From: Paraburkholderia tagetis | Lineage (GTDB): Bacteria > Pseudomonadota > Gammaproteobacteria > Burkholderiales > Burkholderiaceae | Direction of reading: 5' to 3' | Assembly: GCF_022213065.1 (NCBI RefSeq) | Contig: NZ_JAKLJA010000003.1 | Coordinates: 62,001 to 126,000 of the forward strand | Length of the DNA stretch: 64,000 bases | In this document: positions 1-9,004 of the stretch, piece by piece | Numbering within the stretch: the stretch's first letter is position 1 | Layout of the letters: each line of letters begins with the position of its first letter | Made by a program: the position numbers and the translations under genes | Notes under the pieces: generated by a model | The model's input: the letters and a program-made list of their open reading frames with translations, nothing else | Told to the model about the DNA's origin: nothing | Database searches by the model: none

Positions 1-116
1 CGATCCGCGCTTCGACGGTCGTGCACGGGCTGCGCCGCCGCAACTACAAGTACGGCATGGTGACGATGTGCGTCGGCACCGGCATGGGCGCGGCGGGCAT
101 CATCGAGCGGCTGTAA
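1..116 (+). CDS. Thiolase (acetyl-CoA acetyltransferase), C-terminal end only
   Basis: Partial gene whose start lies left of the window. The readable frame gives about 37 residues ending in MCVGTGMGAAGIIERL, which fits the C-terminal catalytic loop of thiolases (the C-x-G-x-G motif, with Cys as the general base). Thiolases cleave or condense acyl-CoA in beta-oxidation or acetoacetyl-CoA formation. The enoyl-CoA hydratase/isomerase gene starts 123 bp downstream on the same strand, which fits a fatty-acid or aromatic-acid degradation unit. The substrate cannot be told from this fragment. Confidence 0.85.
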   Translation, partial: IRASTVVHGLRRRNYKYGMVTMCVGTGMGAAGIIERL

Positions 117-239
117 GTGCTTCGTGCTTTTAGTGCATAGGCGTTATCGACACGGTTCGCAGGCTTCGCGGTCTGCGGGCCGTTTTTCGTATCAGGTTAG
201 CAACGGCGTCGAGCCCGGATTGAAACTGGAGACAACCCC

Positions 240-1010
240 ATGAGCAACGAAATCCTGATCGCACGCGAGAACGGCGTGCTGACGATCACCATCAACCGGC
301 CCGAGCGCAAGAACGCGCTGACACCCGCGATGTACCAGGCGATGGCCGAGGCGCTCGCTTCGGCGCAAGAGGACGCCGCCGTGCGCGCCGTGCTGCTGCG
401 CGGCCACGCCGAAATCTTCACGGCGGGCAACGATATCGAGGACTTCCTGAAGAGTCCGCCCACCGGCGGTGATTCGCCTGTGATCCATTTTCTGCGCACC
501 ATCTCGACCTTCGAGAAGCCGCTCGTCGCAGCGGTGGCGGGTGCTGCCATCGGCGTGGGCACGACCTTGCTGCTGCATTGCGATATGGTCTATGTGGCCG
601 ATACCGCCCGCTTCGCCATGCCGTTTGCGCAGCTCGGGCTGTGCCCGGAGGCGGCTTCGTCGCTGTTGCTGCCGCGCGTGGCGGGCTACCAGGGCGCGGC
701 GGAAAAGCTGCTGCTGGGCGAAACGTTCGACGCGGCAGAGGCGCATCGCATGGGCTTCGTGAATCGCGTGCTGCCCGCCGCCGAACTCGATGCGTTCGTG
801 AGCGCCCAACTGGCGAAGCTCGTCGCGCTGCCCGCTGCGTCGCTGCGCGTGACCAAGGCGCTCATGAAGCGCGCGAGCGAGCACGAGATCAAGACGCAGA
901 TCAGCGAGGAGTCGGTGCACTTCGGCACGCGGCTGCTCGCGCCCGAAGCGCGCGAGGCGTTCACTGCCTTCCTGGAAAAGCGCAAGCCGGACTTCCGCCA
1001 GTTCGACTGA
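240..1010 (+). CDS. Enoyl-CoA hydratase/isomerase family protein
   Basis: 256 residues, the full length of a crotonase-fold enzyme. An oxyanion-hole segment is visible near residues 60-68 (FTAGNDIED) and a second at about 100-110. The active-site region reads FAQLGLCPEAASSLLLPR, with Glu137 as the only obvious catalytic acid there. That single-Glu pattern is more like Delta3,Delta2-enoyl-CoA isomerases (ECI2/PECI type) than classical hydratases, which use two Glu. Hydratase is the usual automatic name; isomerase is a real alternative. It follows a thiolase on the same strand, so a role in beta-oxidation is likely. Confidence 0.85.
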   Translation: MSNEILIARENGVLTITINRPERKNALTPAMYQAMAEALASAQEDAAVRAVLLRGHAEIFTAGNDIEDFLKSPPTGGDSPVIHFLRTISTFEKPLVAAVAGAAIGVGTTLLLHCDMVYVADTARFAMPFAQLGLCPEAASSLLLPRVAGYQGAAEKLLLGETFDAAEAHRMGFVNRVLPAAELDAFVSAQLAKLVALPAASLRVTKALMKRASEHEIKTQISEESVHFGTRLLAPEAREAFTAFLEKRKPDFRQFD

Positions 1011-1062
1011 GGCGAGGCGCTGCGGCGCGCGGTTTAGCCGGCCTGGCCGGCCTGGGTGGCTC

Positions 1063-1098
1063 GGAGGTGGCGGAGGTGGCGGAGGTGGCGGAGGTGGC
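1063..1098. repeat. 9-bp tandem repeat (GGAGGTGGC x4) at the fdhD stop codon
   Basis: Four perfect copies of GGAGGTGGC, followed by a degenerate fifth (TCAGGTGGC, 1099-1107) whose first three bases are the complement of the fdhD TGA stop. The array therefore begins exactly at the end of the fdhD reading frame and runs into the gap between the convergent genes. Confidence 0.9.
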
Positions 1099-2013
1099 TC
1101 AGGTGGCTTGGCCGGCGTCCGGCACGGCATTTGACGCCGTGTCGTAATCGACATAGCCGGACTCGCGGCAGAAGCTCACGAGCCGCAGTCCAGCGCGCTT
1201 CGCGATGGCGATGGCCAGCGTGGAGGGCGCCGAGATGGTCGCCACCATCGGGATGCCCACCCGCGCGGCCTTGCGCACCAGCTCGTAGCTCGCACGGCTC
1301 GAGAGGAACACGAAACCCTGCTGCGTGTCGGCGCGCTCGATCACCAGTTGGCCGATGAGCTTGTCGAGCGCGTTGTGGCGGCCCACGTCTTCGAACGCGC
1401 GCAGGATCGCGCCGCTCGCATCGCACCAGGCGGCCGCATGCAGGCCGCCCGTGAGCTTCGTGAGCGCCTGATGCTGCGGCAGCTCGCGGGCGGCGCGCGC
1501 GATGGCATCCGGCGCTAGGCGCCCGAGAAAGCCCGTGTCGGGCACGGTTTCCGGCTCGAGATCGAGCAAATCGATGCTCTCGATGCCGCACACCCCGCAG
1601 CCGCTGCGCCCGGCAAGGGCCCGGCGCTTTTCCTTCAACTCGACGAACGCCTGCTGCACGACCGTGAGATGGACCTCGGCGTGCGGCAGATCGGCCGAAT
1701 CCGGCTTGGCGTACCAGAAGACTTCGATGTCCTGGATATCGGCGTTGCGCCCGACGATGCCTTCCGAGATGGCAAAGCCCACGGCGAACGCTTCGAGGTC
1801 GCGCGGCGTGCACATCATGACCGCGTGCGAGATGCCGTTGAAGACGAGCGCGACGGGCCATTCCTGGCCCACGTGATCGGCAAGCGTTTCTACCGTGCCG
1901 CCGCGATGGCGGTGCACGCGCAGCTCGACGGCGCCGGGCTGGCCTTCGGTTTCCAGCGGATTCGGCGCGGCGGCTGGCGTGGTGGGCAAATCAGGGTTCG
2001 GGCGGGAATTCAA
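1099..2013 (-). CDS. fdhD: Formate dehydrogenase accessory sulfurtransferase FdhD
   Basis: 304 residues. FdhD passes sulfur from the cysteine desulfurase IscS to the molybdenum bis-MGD cofactor and is needed for active formate dehydrogenase in the cytoplasm. The conserved C-x-x-C motif is present as CGVCG (Cys139 and Cys142), together with family blocks such as DLEAFAVGFAISEGI and DVGRHNALDKLIG. The first 30 or so residues are Pro-rich and poorly conserved, so a somewhat later start is possible. It is divergent from the nitrate-reductase-associated gene at 2305; both families are linked to molybdoenzymes, but no formate dehydrogenase structural gene is in view. Confidence 0.93.
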   Translation of the reverse strand: MNSRPNPDLPTTPAAAPNPLETEGQPGAVELRVHRHRGGTVETLADHVGQEWPVALVFNGISHAVMMCTPRDLEAFAVGFAISEGIVGRNADIQDIEVFWYAKPDSADLPHAEVHLTVVQQAFVELKEKRRALAGRSGCGVCGIESIDLLDLEPETVPDTGFLGRLAPDAIARAARELPQHQALTKLTGGLHAAAWCDASGAILRAFEDVGRHNALDKLIGQLVIERADTQQGFVFLSSRASYELVRKAARVGIPMVATISAPSTLAIAIAKRAGLRLVSFCRESGYVDYDTASNAVPDAGQAT

Positions 2014-2304
2014 GCGAGGGCTCCATCAAATCCTTGTGCGTCGTGGCGTGCAGCGGTGGGTCCGTGGGTCCGGGGTAGCCTGGCGCGCGCTGGTGCGCAC
2101 AAATGCGTAGTCGTGCGCGCTGGTGCGTACTTGTGCGTACTTGTGCGGCGCGCAACGCCGGGTTGCCGGGGTATCTTCCCAGGCCGCATGGGGATGCTCT
2201 TGACGCGGAAGGTTCTAAAATACCTCAAGCGGGCGCCTTTCGCTGTCGTCCAGCTTTTCATCCGGCTTTTCGCCCGGAGGTACCCGCATCGCGAGGATAA
2301 CGCC
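2014..2304. promoter_or_regulatory. Divergent intergenic region between fdhD and the nitrate-reductase-associated gene
   Basis: No gene is supported here. It must hold the promoters of both divergent genes, but no clear -35/-10 pair stands out. It contains a 10-bp direct duplication (TGCGTACTTG at 2124-2133 and 2134-2143) inside a longer run of related TGCG-type words from about 2095 to 2150. Confidence 0.4.
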
Positions 2305-2799
2305 ATGGCATTGAACGAAGCTCCGCTGCTGTTCCATTACGAGGTCGAATCGTCGGAAGACCTCACCTTCATCCCCATGTGCGTGCGCTTCAATCTGGAT
2401 CGCTTCGGGCTGCGCATCTCGCTCGCGCAGTGGCAACTCCTGCCCTACGAAGACCGCCGCCTGCTGGCACGTTTTCCCGTCGACGAGGACACCGAGATCG
2501 AGCCGAATTTCGATCACGCGCTCTTCGAGATGCTGCGCACGCATGCCAACGTCGAGCCCGAATGGTTCGCCCCCGAGGAAGCGCCCGCGTGGCGGGACGC
2601 CAATACCGTGCCGGGCGGCATCGCGAATCAGGCGGCGCTCGCGAATCTGCGTGCACCGGGCGTGGAGGACTGGGCCCGGCTCGCGCCGTTCCAGCGCTAC
2701 GTGCTGACCAAGCTCGCGCGCAAGCCCGAGGCGAATCACGACTTCGTTCCGGCGATGCAGGAGTTCGGGCTGGCCGGGCCGCGTCAGGCGGCGCCATGA
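2305..2799 (+). CDS. Nitrate reductase associated protein family
   Basis: 164 residues from ATG at 2305. The same frame stays open upstream, but the protein-like sequence begins here (MALNEAPLLFHYEVE). The sequence resembles the small Nitr_red_assoc family: an N-terminal segment ending in IPMCVRFNLDRFG, then VEPEWFAPEE and a C-terminal helix-rich part. The biochemical role of this family is not established; it is often found next to nitrate assimilation genes. The stop codon overlaps an ATG (ATGA at 2796-2799) that opens a 42-codon frame. Confidence 0.7.
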   Translation: MALNEAPLLFHYEVESSEDLTFIPMCVRFNLDRFGLRISLAQWQLLPYEDRRLLARFPVDEDTEIEPNFDHALFEMLRTHANVEPEWFAPEEAPAWRDANTVPGGIANQAALANLRAPGVEDWARLAPFQRYVLTKLARKPEANHDFVPAMQEFGLAGPRQAAP

Positions 2800-2924
2800 G
2801 CGGCCACCCCGAGCGGCACCCCGAGCGGCACCCCGAGCGGCACGACAACACGAGCGGCAACATGAGCCATACCATGCGCCACATCGCGAGCCGCGCCGCG
2901 CGGGGTCCTCGCGCATTTTCCTAA
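2796..2924 (+). CDS. Possible small coupled ORF with His-Pro-Glu-Arg repeats
   Basis: A 42-codon frame starts at the ATGA overlap with the preceding stop, an arrangement typical of translational coupling. It encodes three HPER-type repeats (from the 12-bp DNA repeat at 2807-2842) and then a His/Arg-rich tail. No family is recognised. The frame may only reflect the DNA repeat, so this is reported as a candidate. Confidence 0.2.
   Translation: MSGHPERHPERHPERHDNTSGNMSHTMRHIASRAARGPRAFS
2807..2842. repeat. 12-bp tandem repeat (CCCCGAGCGGCA x3)
   Basis: Three perfect 12-bp copies begin 8 bp after the stop codon of the nitrate-reductase-associated gene. A fourth, partial copy (CGAGCGGCA) appears at 2851-2859 after a short interruption. 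Confidence 0.9.
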
Positions 2925-3055
2925 AGGACTTGCCGCTGCATGCCGTTATACGGAATGGCGCATTCGCGCCGGCGCGTCTGCGCGCCAGCCTGTCGCGCAG
3001 GTCGTAAGCAGTCTTTCCGTGCCCGCCGCACGGGGACGAACGACGTTCGGCATTC

Positions 3056-6000
3056 ATGAATCTTCATTACTCGAAGCGGCACCTCATCAACCTGCTGGTC
3101 GTTGCGGCTGCCGTGGGCGCAAATGCTTTCGTGGCCTGGGCGCAGATTGGCGCGCAGCGCGAGATCGACCTGCGGGCCGCGCAAGCCGCGCGCGTGCGCC
3201 AGGATCTGGATCGCTTGCGCAGTGCGCTGGGCAGCGGCCTTGCCGCGCTTGGCCGCGTCGAGGCCGACGGCGCAATGGAGTCGCCCGGCGCGCGCGAGGC
3301 CCGTGCTGCGGAGCTGGGCGATACGGCACAGACATTGCACGCCGAGCTGGCCGGCGACCCCGCGCTGGTGCAGCGCTTTGACGACGTGGCGGCACGAGCC
3401 ACGCGGCTTGCCGGCGAGATCGATGAAACGCTCTCGCGTGCACAGGAGCGGGTCGCCGACGCCCGTGTGCAGGCTAGCGCAGAGCAAGCTTTGGCGGCAT
3501 CGGGCGTTCCCGCGCAACCGCTCGTCACGAATGCCGCGCCGGCCGGCGTGGCGTCGTGGATCGCCAGCGAATATATCCATTTCGATGCGCGCGTCGACCG
3601 TGTCGACGCCATGCTCTCGGCCTTGCAGGACGAGCAGGATCGCGCGCTCGCCGGCACGTTCGCCGAGTCGTCCAGCATGGGCCGCCGCGCGTCGATTCTC
3701 CTGATCGTGACGATGCTCTCGGGCGCGGCGCTGCTCATCTACACCTTTGGCGCACGCGAGAGCGCCGCGCGCAAAAAGCTGCGTGCGCTCGCCGGCGTGC
3801 GTGCGCGCAACGACCGCTTCCAGGGCTTGTTCGACGCCCATCCGGTGCCGATGTACGTGTTCGACCGCGAAACGCTGCGCTTTCTCGCCGTCAACGCGGC
3901 GGCGATCCAGCAATACGGCTACAGCGAGGAGCAATTTCTCGCGATGACGATCCGCGATATCCGCCCGGCCGACGACATCGCGCGGCTCGAGCAGCATCTC
4001 GCGCGCTCGGACACGCTCACGCAGAATGTGCGCACGATGGCCGGCATCTGGCGCCATGTGCGGCGTGACGGCTCGTTCATCACCGCCGACATTTCGCACC
4101 ATTCGCTCATGTTCCAGGGCCGCGCGGCAGTGTTCGTGCTCGCCGACGACGTGACCGAGCAGATCAAGGCCGAAGTCGAGGCGCAGCGCTCCAACCAGAT
4201 GCTCGAGACGGTGATCGACAACATCCCGCAGCGGATCTTCTGGAAGGACGCGCAATCGCGCTATCTCGGCTGCAACATGACGTTTGCGCGCGACGCGGGC
4301 CTCGCTTACCCCGAGCAGATCGTCGGCAAGACCGACGACGAGTTGCCGTGGCGCGCCTATGCGGACGCCTGGCATGCGCAGGACCGCGACGTGATCGAGT
4401 CGGGCCTGCCGCGCATCAATTTCGAAGAAGAGCTGACGATCGACGGCCTGCACCGCACCACGCTCACGAGCAAGCTGCCGCTGCTCGATGGCGACGGCCG
4501 CGTGATGGGCGTGCTCGGCAGCTACTCGGACACCACCGAGAGCAAGCGCGCCGACCTCGCGCTGCGCCTGCAGAGCCGGGCGCTCGACGCCTGCGTCAAC
4601 GCGATCCTGATCACCGCGCCGGGGCCGGACGGCAGCAACCTGATTGAATACGCGAATCCGTCGTTTCGTCGCATCACCGGCTACGATCCGGCCGAGGTGA
4701 TCGGTCGGGACTGCCGCTTCCTGCAACGCGACGACCGCGACCAGGAAGGGCTCATCGCCATTCGCCAGGCGCTGCTCTCGAACCGCGAAGTGAGCGCCGT
4801 GCTGCGCAACTACCGCAAGGACGGCGCGCTCTTCTGGAACCAGTTGCTGATCGCGCCGGTGCCCGATCTCGACGGGCGCATTACGCATCACATCGGCATC
4901 ATCAACGACGTGACCGAGCTGATCCGCTATCAGGAGCAGCTCGAATACCAGGCCAATTACGACAGCCTCACGCAACTGCCCAACCGCAACCTGCTGCGCG
5001 ACCGCCTCCAGCAGGCGCTCGTTTCGGCGCAGCGCCACGAGCGCGGCGTGGCCGTGGTGTTCATCGACCTCGACGGCTTCAAGAACGTCAACGACAGCCT
5101 CGGCCATAGCGTGGGCGACCGCCTGCTGGGCGTGGTGGCCGAGCGGCTTACGCGCTGTACGCGCACGAGCGACACCGTCGCGCGCCACGGCGGCGACGAG
5201 TTCGTGATCGTGCTGACCGACACCATCGACGAAAAGGTGCTGATCGGCTGGATGGAGCGCGCGCGCTCGATGATCTCGGAGCCGATATGGATCGACGGCA
5301 CCGAGCTCTGCGTCGGTTGCAGCATGGGCGCGAGCGTCTACCCGCAGGACGGCAACGACGCCGAGACGCTGCTCAAGAAGGCCGATGTCGCGATGTACCG
5401 TGCGAAGGAGCTGGGCCGCAATACGTTCCAGTTCTATCAGCCAGAGATGAACGCGAGCGCGGGCGCGCGCATGAATCTCGAGCGGCGCTTGCGCCGTGCG
5501 CTGCGCGACGGCGAATTCCTGCTCCACTACCAGCCGCAGGTGGAAATCGAGGGCGGGCGCGTCGTGGGCATGGAGGCGCTCGTGCGCTGGAACGATCCCG
5601 AGGTGGGGCTCGTGTCGCCGGCGCAGTTCATTCCCGTTGCCGAGGAAAGCGGCCTGATCGGCCCGCTTTCCGACTGGGTGCTGCGCGAGGCGTGCCGGCA
5701 GAACCGCGCGTGGCAGGACGCCGGGCTGCCGCCCGTGCGCGTTTCGGTGAATTTTTCGGCGAAGACGTTCCACCAGCGCGACATCACCGAGCTGGTCAAG
5801 GGTGTGCTTCAGGAGACGGGGCTCGATCCGTGCTGGCTCGAAGTCGAGCTGACCGAAAGCACGCTGATGCGCAATACGGAGGAGGCGGTGTCGATGCTCA
5901 ACGCGCTGCACGAAGCGGGCGTGGGCATTGCCATCGACGACTTCGGCACCGGCTATTCGAGCCTGAGCTATCTGAAGCGGCTGCCGGTGGACCGGCTCAA

Positions 6001-6271
6001 GATCGACCGCTCGTTTGTGGCGGACATCGGCAACAGCAGCGATGACGAGACCATCACCGCCGCCATCATCGCGCTCGCGCACGAGCTGCGGTTGCAGGTG
6101 ATCGCCGAAGGGGTGGAGACGTCGCAACAGTTCGCGTTCCTGCGCGAGCGCGCGTGCGACGAATTGCAAGGGTATTTCTTCGCGCCGCCGATGCCGGGGT
6201 CGGAAGCCGCGGAACTGTTGAGCGCGAGCGTGGCGTACGAGGAGGGCGCGGGCCTCGCGTGGCCTGCCTGA
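3056..6271 (+). CDS. Membrane PAS/LOV-like-GGDEF-EAL cyclic-di-GMP enzyme
   Basis: 1071 residues. Order: N-terminal membrane helix (about 8-28), helical extracytoplasmic region, second membrane helix (about 211-232), PAS domain (about 255-370), second PAS (about 380-500), third PAS (about 505-635), GGDEF (about 640-800) and EAL (about 815-1065). The diguanylate cyclase motif is intact (GGDEF, residues 712-716) and so is the phosphodiesterase signature (EAL, 840-842, with [10 protein letters not shown] and EGVET). It may therefore make, degrade or switch between the two activities on c-di-GMP. The third PAS carries GRDCRFLQ with Cys553, a LOV-type flavin-binding signature. It is monocistronic, with no obvious partner. 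Confidence 0.93.
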   Translation: MNLHYSKRHLINLLVVAAAVGANAFVAWAQIGAQREIDLRAAQAARVRQDLDRLRSALGSGLAALGRVEADGAMESPGAREARAAELGDTAQTLHAELAGDPALVQRFDDVAARATRLAGEIDETLSRAQERVADARVQASAEQALAASGVPAQPLVTNAAPAGVASWIASEYIHFDARVDRVDAMLSALQDEQDRALAGTFAESSSMGRRASILLIVTMLSGAALLIYTFGARESAARKKLRALAGVRARNDRFQGLFDAHPVPMYVFDRETLRFLAVNAAAIQQYGYSEEQFLAMTIRDIRPADDIARLEQHLARSDTLTQNVRTMAGIWRHVRRDGSFITADISHHSLMFQGRAAVFVLADDVTEQIKAEVEAQRSNQMLETVIDNIPQRIFWKDAQSRYLGCNMTFARDAGLAYPEQIVGKTDDELPWRAYADAWHAQDRDVIESGLPRINFEEELTIDGLHRTTLTSKLPLLDGDGRVMGVLGSYSDTTESKRADLALRLQSRALDACVNAILITAPGPDGSNLIEYANPSFRRITGYDPAEVIGRDCRFLQRDDRDQEGLIAIRQALLSNREVSAVLRNYRKDGALFWNQLLIAPVPDLDGRITHHIGIINDVTELIRYQEQLEYQANYDSLTQLPNRNLLRDRLQQALVSAQRHERGVAVVFIDLDGFKNVNDSLGHSVGDRLLGVVAERLTRCTRTSDTVARHGGDEFVIVLTDTIDEKVLIGWMERARSMISEPIWIDGTELCVGCSMGASVYPQDGNDAETLLKKADVAMYRAKELGRNTFQFYQPEMNASAGARMNLERRLRRALRDGEFLLHYQPQVEIEGGRVVGMEALVRWNDPEVGLVSPAQFIPVAEESGLIGPLSDWVLREACRQNRAWQDAGLPPVRVSVNFSAKTFHQRDITELVKGVLQETGLDPCWLEVELTESTLMRNTEEAVSMLNALHEAGVGIAIDDFGTGYSSLSYLKRLPVDRLKIDRSFVADIGNSSDDETITAAIIALAHELRLQVIAEGVETSQQFAFLRERACDELQGYFFAPPMPGSEAAELLSASVAYEEGAGLAWPA

Positions 6272-6306
6272 TGCGGGAAACGGGGGCCGGCCGCGCGCCC
6301 CGGTTC

Positions 6307-6702
6307 TTATTCGACCGCTGGCAGCGGTCGCGGGCGGCGGTCCGAGCCGGTGGCCACGTAGGTGAGCGTCGCTTCGGTGACCTTCACGACTTCATCGGCC
6401 AGACGCATGCGCTGGGCGTAAACCTCGACTTCGACGGTCACCGAGGTCGTGCCGGTCTTGACGATATCGGCGTAAAAGCTCAGCAGGTCGCCGACGAACA
6501 CCGGCTGCTTGAACAAGAACGAGTTCACCGCGACGGTCGCGACGCGGCCGTTGGCGCGGCGGCTCGCCGGGATCGAGCCGGCGATGTCGACCTGCGACAT
6601 GATCCAGCCGCCGAACACGTCGCCGTGGACGTTGGCGTCGGAGGGCTGCGGCACGACGCGCAGCGCGGGCGACTTCTGGGGGAGCGGGAAGGAGTCGGTC
6701 AT
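6307..6702 (-). CDS. Acyl-CoA thioesterase, YciA-type hot-dog fold
   Basis: 131 residues from the ATG encoding MTDSFPLPQ; the frame stays open far upstream only because of GC bias. The hot-dog motif GDVFGGWIMSQVD and the segment VNSFLFKQPVFVGDLL match YciA-type acyl-CoA thioesterases, cytoplasmic hexamers that hydrolyse acyl-CoAs of varied length. Such enzymes prevent acyl-CoA build-up and recycle CoA. It is convergent with the GGDEF-EAL gene (35 bp gap) and divergent from the ABC exporter. Confidence 0.88.
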   Translation of the reverse strand: MTDSFPLPQKSPALRVVPQPSDANVHGDVFGGWIMSQVDIAGSIPASRRANGRVATVAVNSFLFKQPVFVGDLLSFYADIVKTGTTSVTVEVEVYAQRMRLADEVVKVTEATLTYVATGSDRRPRPLPAVE

Positions 6703-6993
6703 CGGGGGTCCATGAAAAGGGCTGGGGTTGCGGGGCCGGGGTTGCATGGCGGGGGCATGGCCCAGTGGCAGCGCCCGGCGGCCGTCAGCGGCGCGTGCTG
6801 CCTTCTGCGACAATACGGTGTCAGGAATTGTACGGGAAAGCAGCAGGCGCAGCGGGGCGGCCAGAACGCCGCCCAGTCTTGCTCCGGCGCGCCCGGAACC
6901 CGTCTTCCACTCCCCCAACAATACGCCGTGCTGCCCGCGCGCGCCCTCGACTCTTAGGGCGCGCAACAGCGGCACGTTCATAGCCGCTCGCCC

Positions 6994-8949
6994 ATGCGCC
7001 GCTTTCCTGCTTCCAATGAACCCGCGCCGCCCGCCACCGGGCCGCGCAATGACTGGCAGACCATCGTTTCGCTGCTGCCGTACCTCACCGCCTACAAGTG
7101 GCGCGTGGCGTTCGCGCTCTCGTGCCTGATCGGCGCGAAGGTCGCCAATCTCGGCGTGCCGGTGGTGATGAAGCACATCGTCGACAATCTCGCGGCCGTG
7201 CAGCACCTCACCGCGCTCGGACGCGCCGAGCACGCGCCCGGCATCGTGCTGATGAGCGGCATGGGGCTCCTCGTGGTGGCCTACGCGGTGGTGCGTCTTT
7301 CGACGTCGCTGTTCACCGAGCTGCGCGAGATGCTCTTTTCGAAGGTGACGGAGAGCGCCGTGCGCCAGCTCGCGCTCAAGGTGTTCCGCCATCTGCATTC
7401 GCTTTCGTTGCGCTTTCATCTCGAGCGCCAGACCGGCGGCATGTCGCGCGACATCGAGCGCGGCACGCGCGGCATCACGCAGCTCATCTCGTACTCGCTC
7501 TACAGCATCTTGCCCACGCTCGTCGAAGTGGGCCTCGTGCTGGGCTTTTTCACGGTGAAATACGAGGCGTACTACGCGCTCGTCACGCTCACGGCGCTGG
7601 CGGCGTACATCGTCTTCACTGTGAAGGTGACCGAGTGGCGCACGCATTTTCGCCGCACGATGAACGAGCTCGATTCGCGCGCGAACTCGCGGGCAATCGA
7701 TTCGCTCATCAACTACGAGACGGTGAAGTACTTCGGCAACGAAGCGTGGGAGACGCAGCGCTACGACGAGAACCTGCGCCGTTATCGCAAGGCGGCGATC
7801 AAGTCGCAGCAGTCGCTTTCGGCGCTGAACTTCGGGCAGCAGGCGATCATCGGCACGGGGCTCGTGTTCATTCTGTGGCGCGCGACCCAGGGCGTGATGG
7901 CGGGCAAGCTCACGCTGGGCGACCTTGTGCTCATCAACACCTTCATGTTGCAGCTCTACATTCCGCTGAATTTTCTCGGCGTGGTGTATCGCGAGCTCAA
8001 GCAGAGCCTCACCGACATGGACCGCATGTTCAACCTGCTGACCGTTGCGCACGAGGTGCCCGATGCGCCGGGCGCGCCGCCGCTCGCGGTGCGTGGCGGC
8101 GAGGTGCGCTTCACGCACGTGAATTTCGCCTACGAGCCGGCGCGCCAGATCCTGCACGACGTGAGCTTCACCATTGCGGCGGGCACGACGACGGCGGTCG
8201 TGGGCCACAGCGGCTCGGGCAAGTCCACGCTCTCGCGCCTCTTGTTCCGCTTCTACGATCTCGACAAAGCGCCGGGCGACAAGGGGAATTCCAGCGGCGG
8301 CGGCGCGATCACGATCGACGGCCAGGACATTCGCGAGGTGACACAGGATTCGCTGCGCGCGTCGATCGGCATCGTGCCGCAGGACACGGTGCTCTTCAAC
8401 GATTCGATCTACTACAACATTGCCTACGGCCGGCCCGAGGCGAGCCGCGAGGAAGTGATCGCGGCGGCGCGCGCGGCGCACATTCACGCGTTCATCGAGA
8501 GCCTGCCGAAGGGCTATGACACGCCGGTGGGCGAGCGCGGGCTCAAGCTCTCGGGCGGCGAGAAGCAGCGCGTGGCGATCGCGCGCACGCTGCTCAAGAA
8601 TCCGCCGATTTTGCTGTTCGACGAGGCGACTTCGGCGCTCGATTCGCGCTCGGAGCGCGCGATCCAGCATGAGCTCGATTTGATCGCGCGTGAGCGCACG
8701 ACGCTCGTGATCGCGCACCGGCTCTCGACGATCGTGCACGCACAGCAAATTATCGTGATGGACCACGGACGCATCGTCGAGCGCGGCACGCATGCGGAGC
8801 TTTTGCGCGCCGAGGGCCACTATGCGCAGATGTGGGCGCTGCAGCAGCAGCGCGCGAGTGAAGCGGGTCAGGCGGGTCAGGCAGGTCAGGCCGACCGGGC
8901 CGACCGGGCCGACCCGGCCGCGGTCGAGCCGGCTGGCGGCGGGCACTGA
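6994..8949 (+). CDS. Atm1/HMT1-type ABC exporter (fused permease and ATPase)
   Basis: 651 residues: six-helix transmembrane domain (about 30-330), then the nucleotide-binding domain with Walker A GHSGSGKST (residues 404-412), signature LSGGEKQR and Walker B ILLFDEAT. Length and sequence fit the Atm1/ABCB7 group, half-size exporters that act as homodimers in the inner membrane and move glutathione-linked sulfur or metal species. The substrate is inferred from the family only. The last 25 or so residues are a low-complexity tail of GQA and DRA triplets encoded by short DNA repeats and are probably dispensable. Confidence 0.88.
   Translation: MRRFPASNEPAPPATGPRNDWQTIVSLLPYLTAYKWRVAFALSCLIGAKVANLGVPVVMKHIVDNLAAVQHLTALGRAEHAPGIVLMSGMGLLVVAYAVVRLSTSLFTELREMLFSKVTESAVRQLALKVFRHLHSLSLRFHLERQTGGMSRDIERGTRGITQLISYSLYSILPTLVEVGLVLGFFTVKYEAYYALVTLTALAAYIVFTVKVTEWRTHFRRTMNELDSRANSRAIDSLINYETVKYFGNEAWETQRYDENLRRYRKAAIKSQQSLSALNFGQQAIIGTGLVFILWRATQGVMAGKLTLGDLVLINTFMLQLYIPLNFLGVVYRELKQSLTDMDRMFNLLTVAHEVPDAPGAPPLAVRGGEVRFTHVNFAYEPARQILHDVSFTIAAGTTTAVVGHSGSGKSTLSRLLFRFYDLDKAPGDKGNSSGGGAITIDGQDIREVTQDSLRASIGIVPQDTVLFNDSIYYNIAYGRPEASREEVIAAARAAHIHAFIESLPKGYDTPVGERGLKLSGGEKQRVAIARTLLKNPPILLFDEATSALDSRSERAIQHELDLIARERTTLVIAHRLSTIVHAQQIIVMDHGRIVERGTHAELLRAEGHYAQMWALQQQRASEAGQAGQAGQADRADRADPAAVEPAGGGH
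8863..8927. repeat. 9-bp repeats at the 3' end of the ABC exporter gene
   Basis: GGTCAGGCG-type units three times, then GACCGGGCC-type units three times, all in frame, encoding a Gly-Gln-Ala and Asp-Arg-Ala tail just before the stop codon. Confidence 0.8.
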
Positions 8950-9004
8950 GCGTAGGTACTAGCTACCGGGCGCGGGCGCCAGGCGCAGGCACTGAGCGCG
9001 AGTG

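Noticed and set aside
2921..6169. 1082-codon open frame on the minus strand
   Set aside because: It is the antisense shadow of the GGDEF-EAL gene: rich in Arg/His/Ala, without domains, and produced by high GC at third positions.
6703..8946. Upstream in-frame extension of the thioesterase frame across the ABC exporter
   Set aside because: The sequence before MTDSFPLPQ is Arg/His/Ala-rich antisense of the exporter; the real enzyme is only 131 residues.
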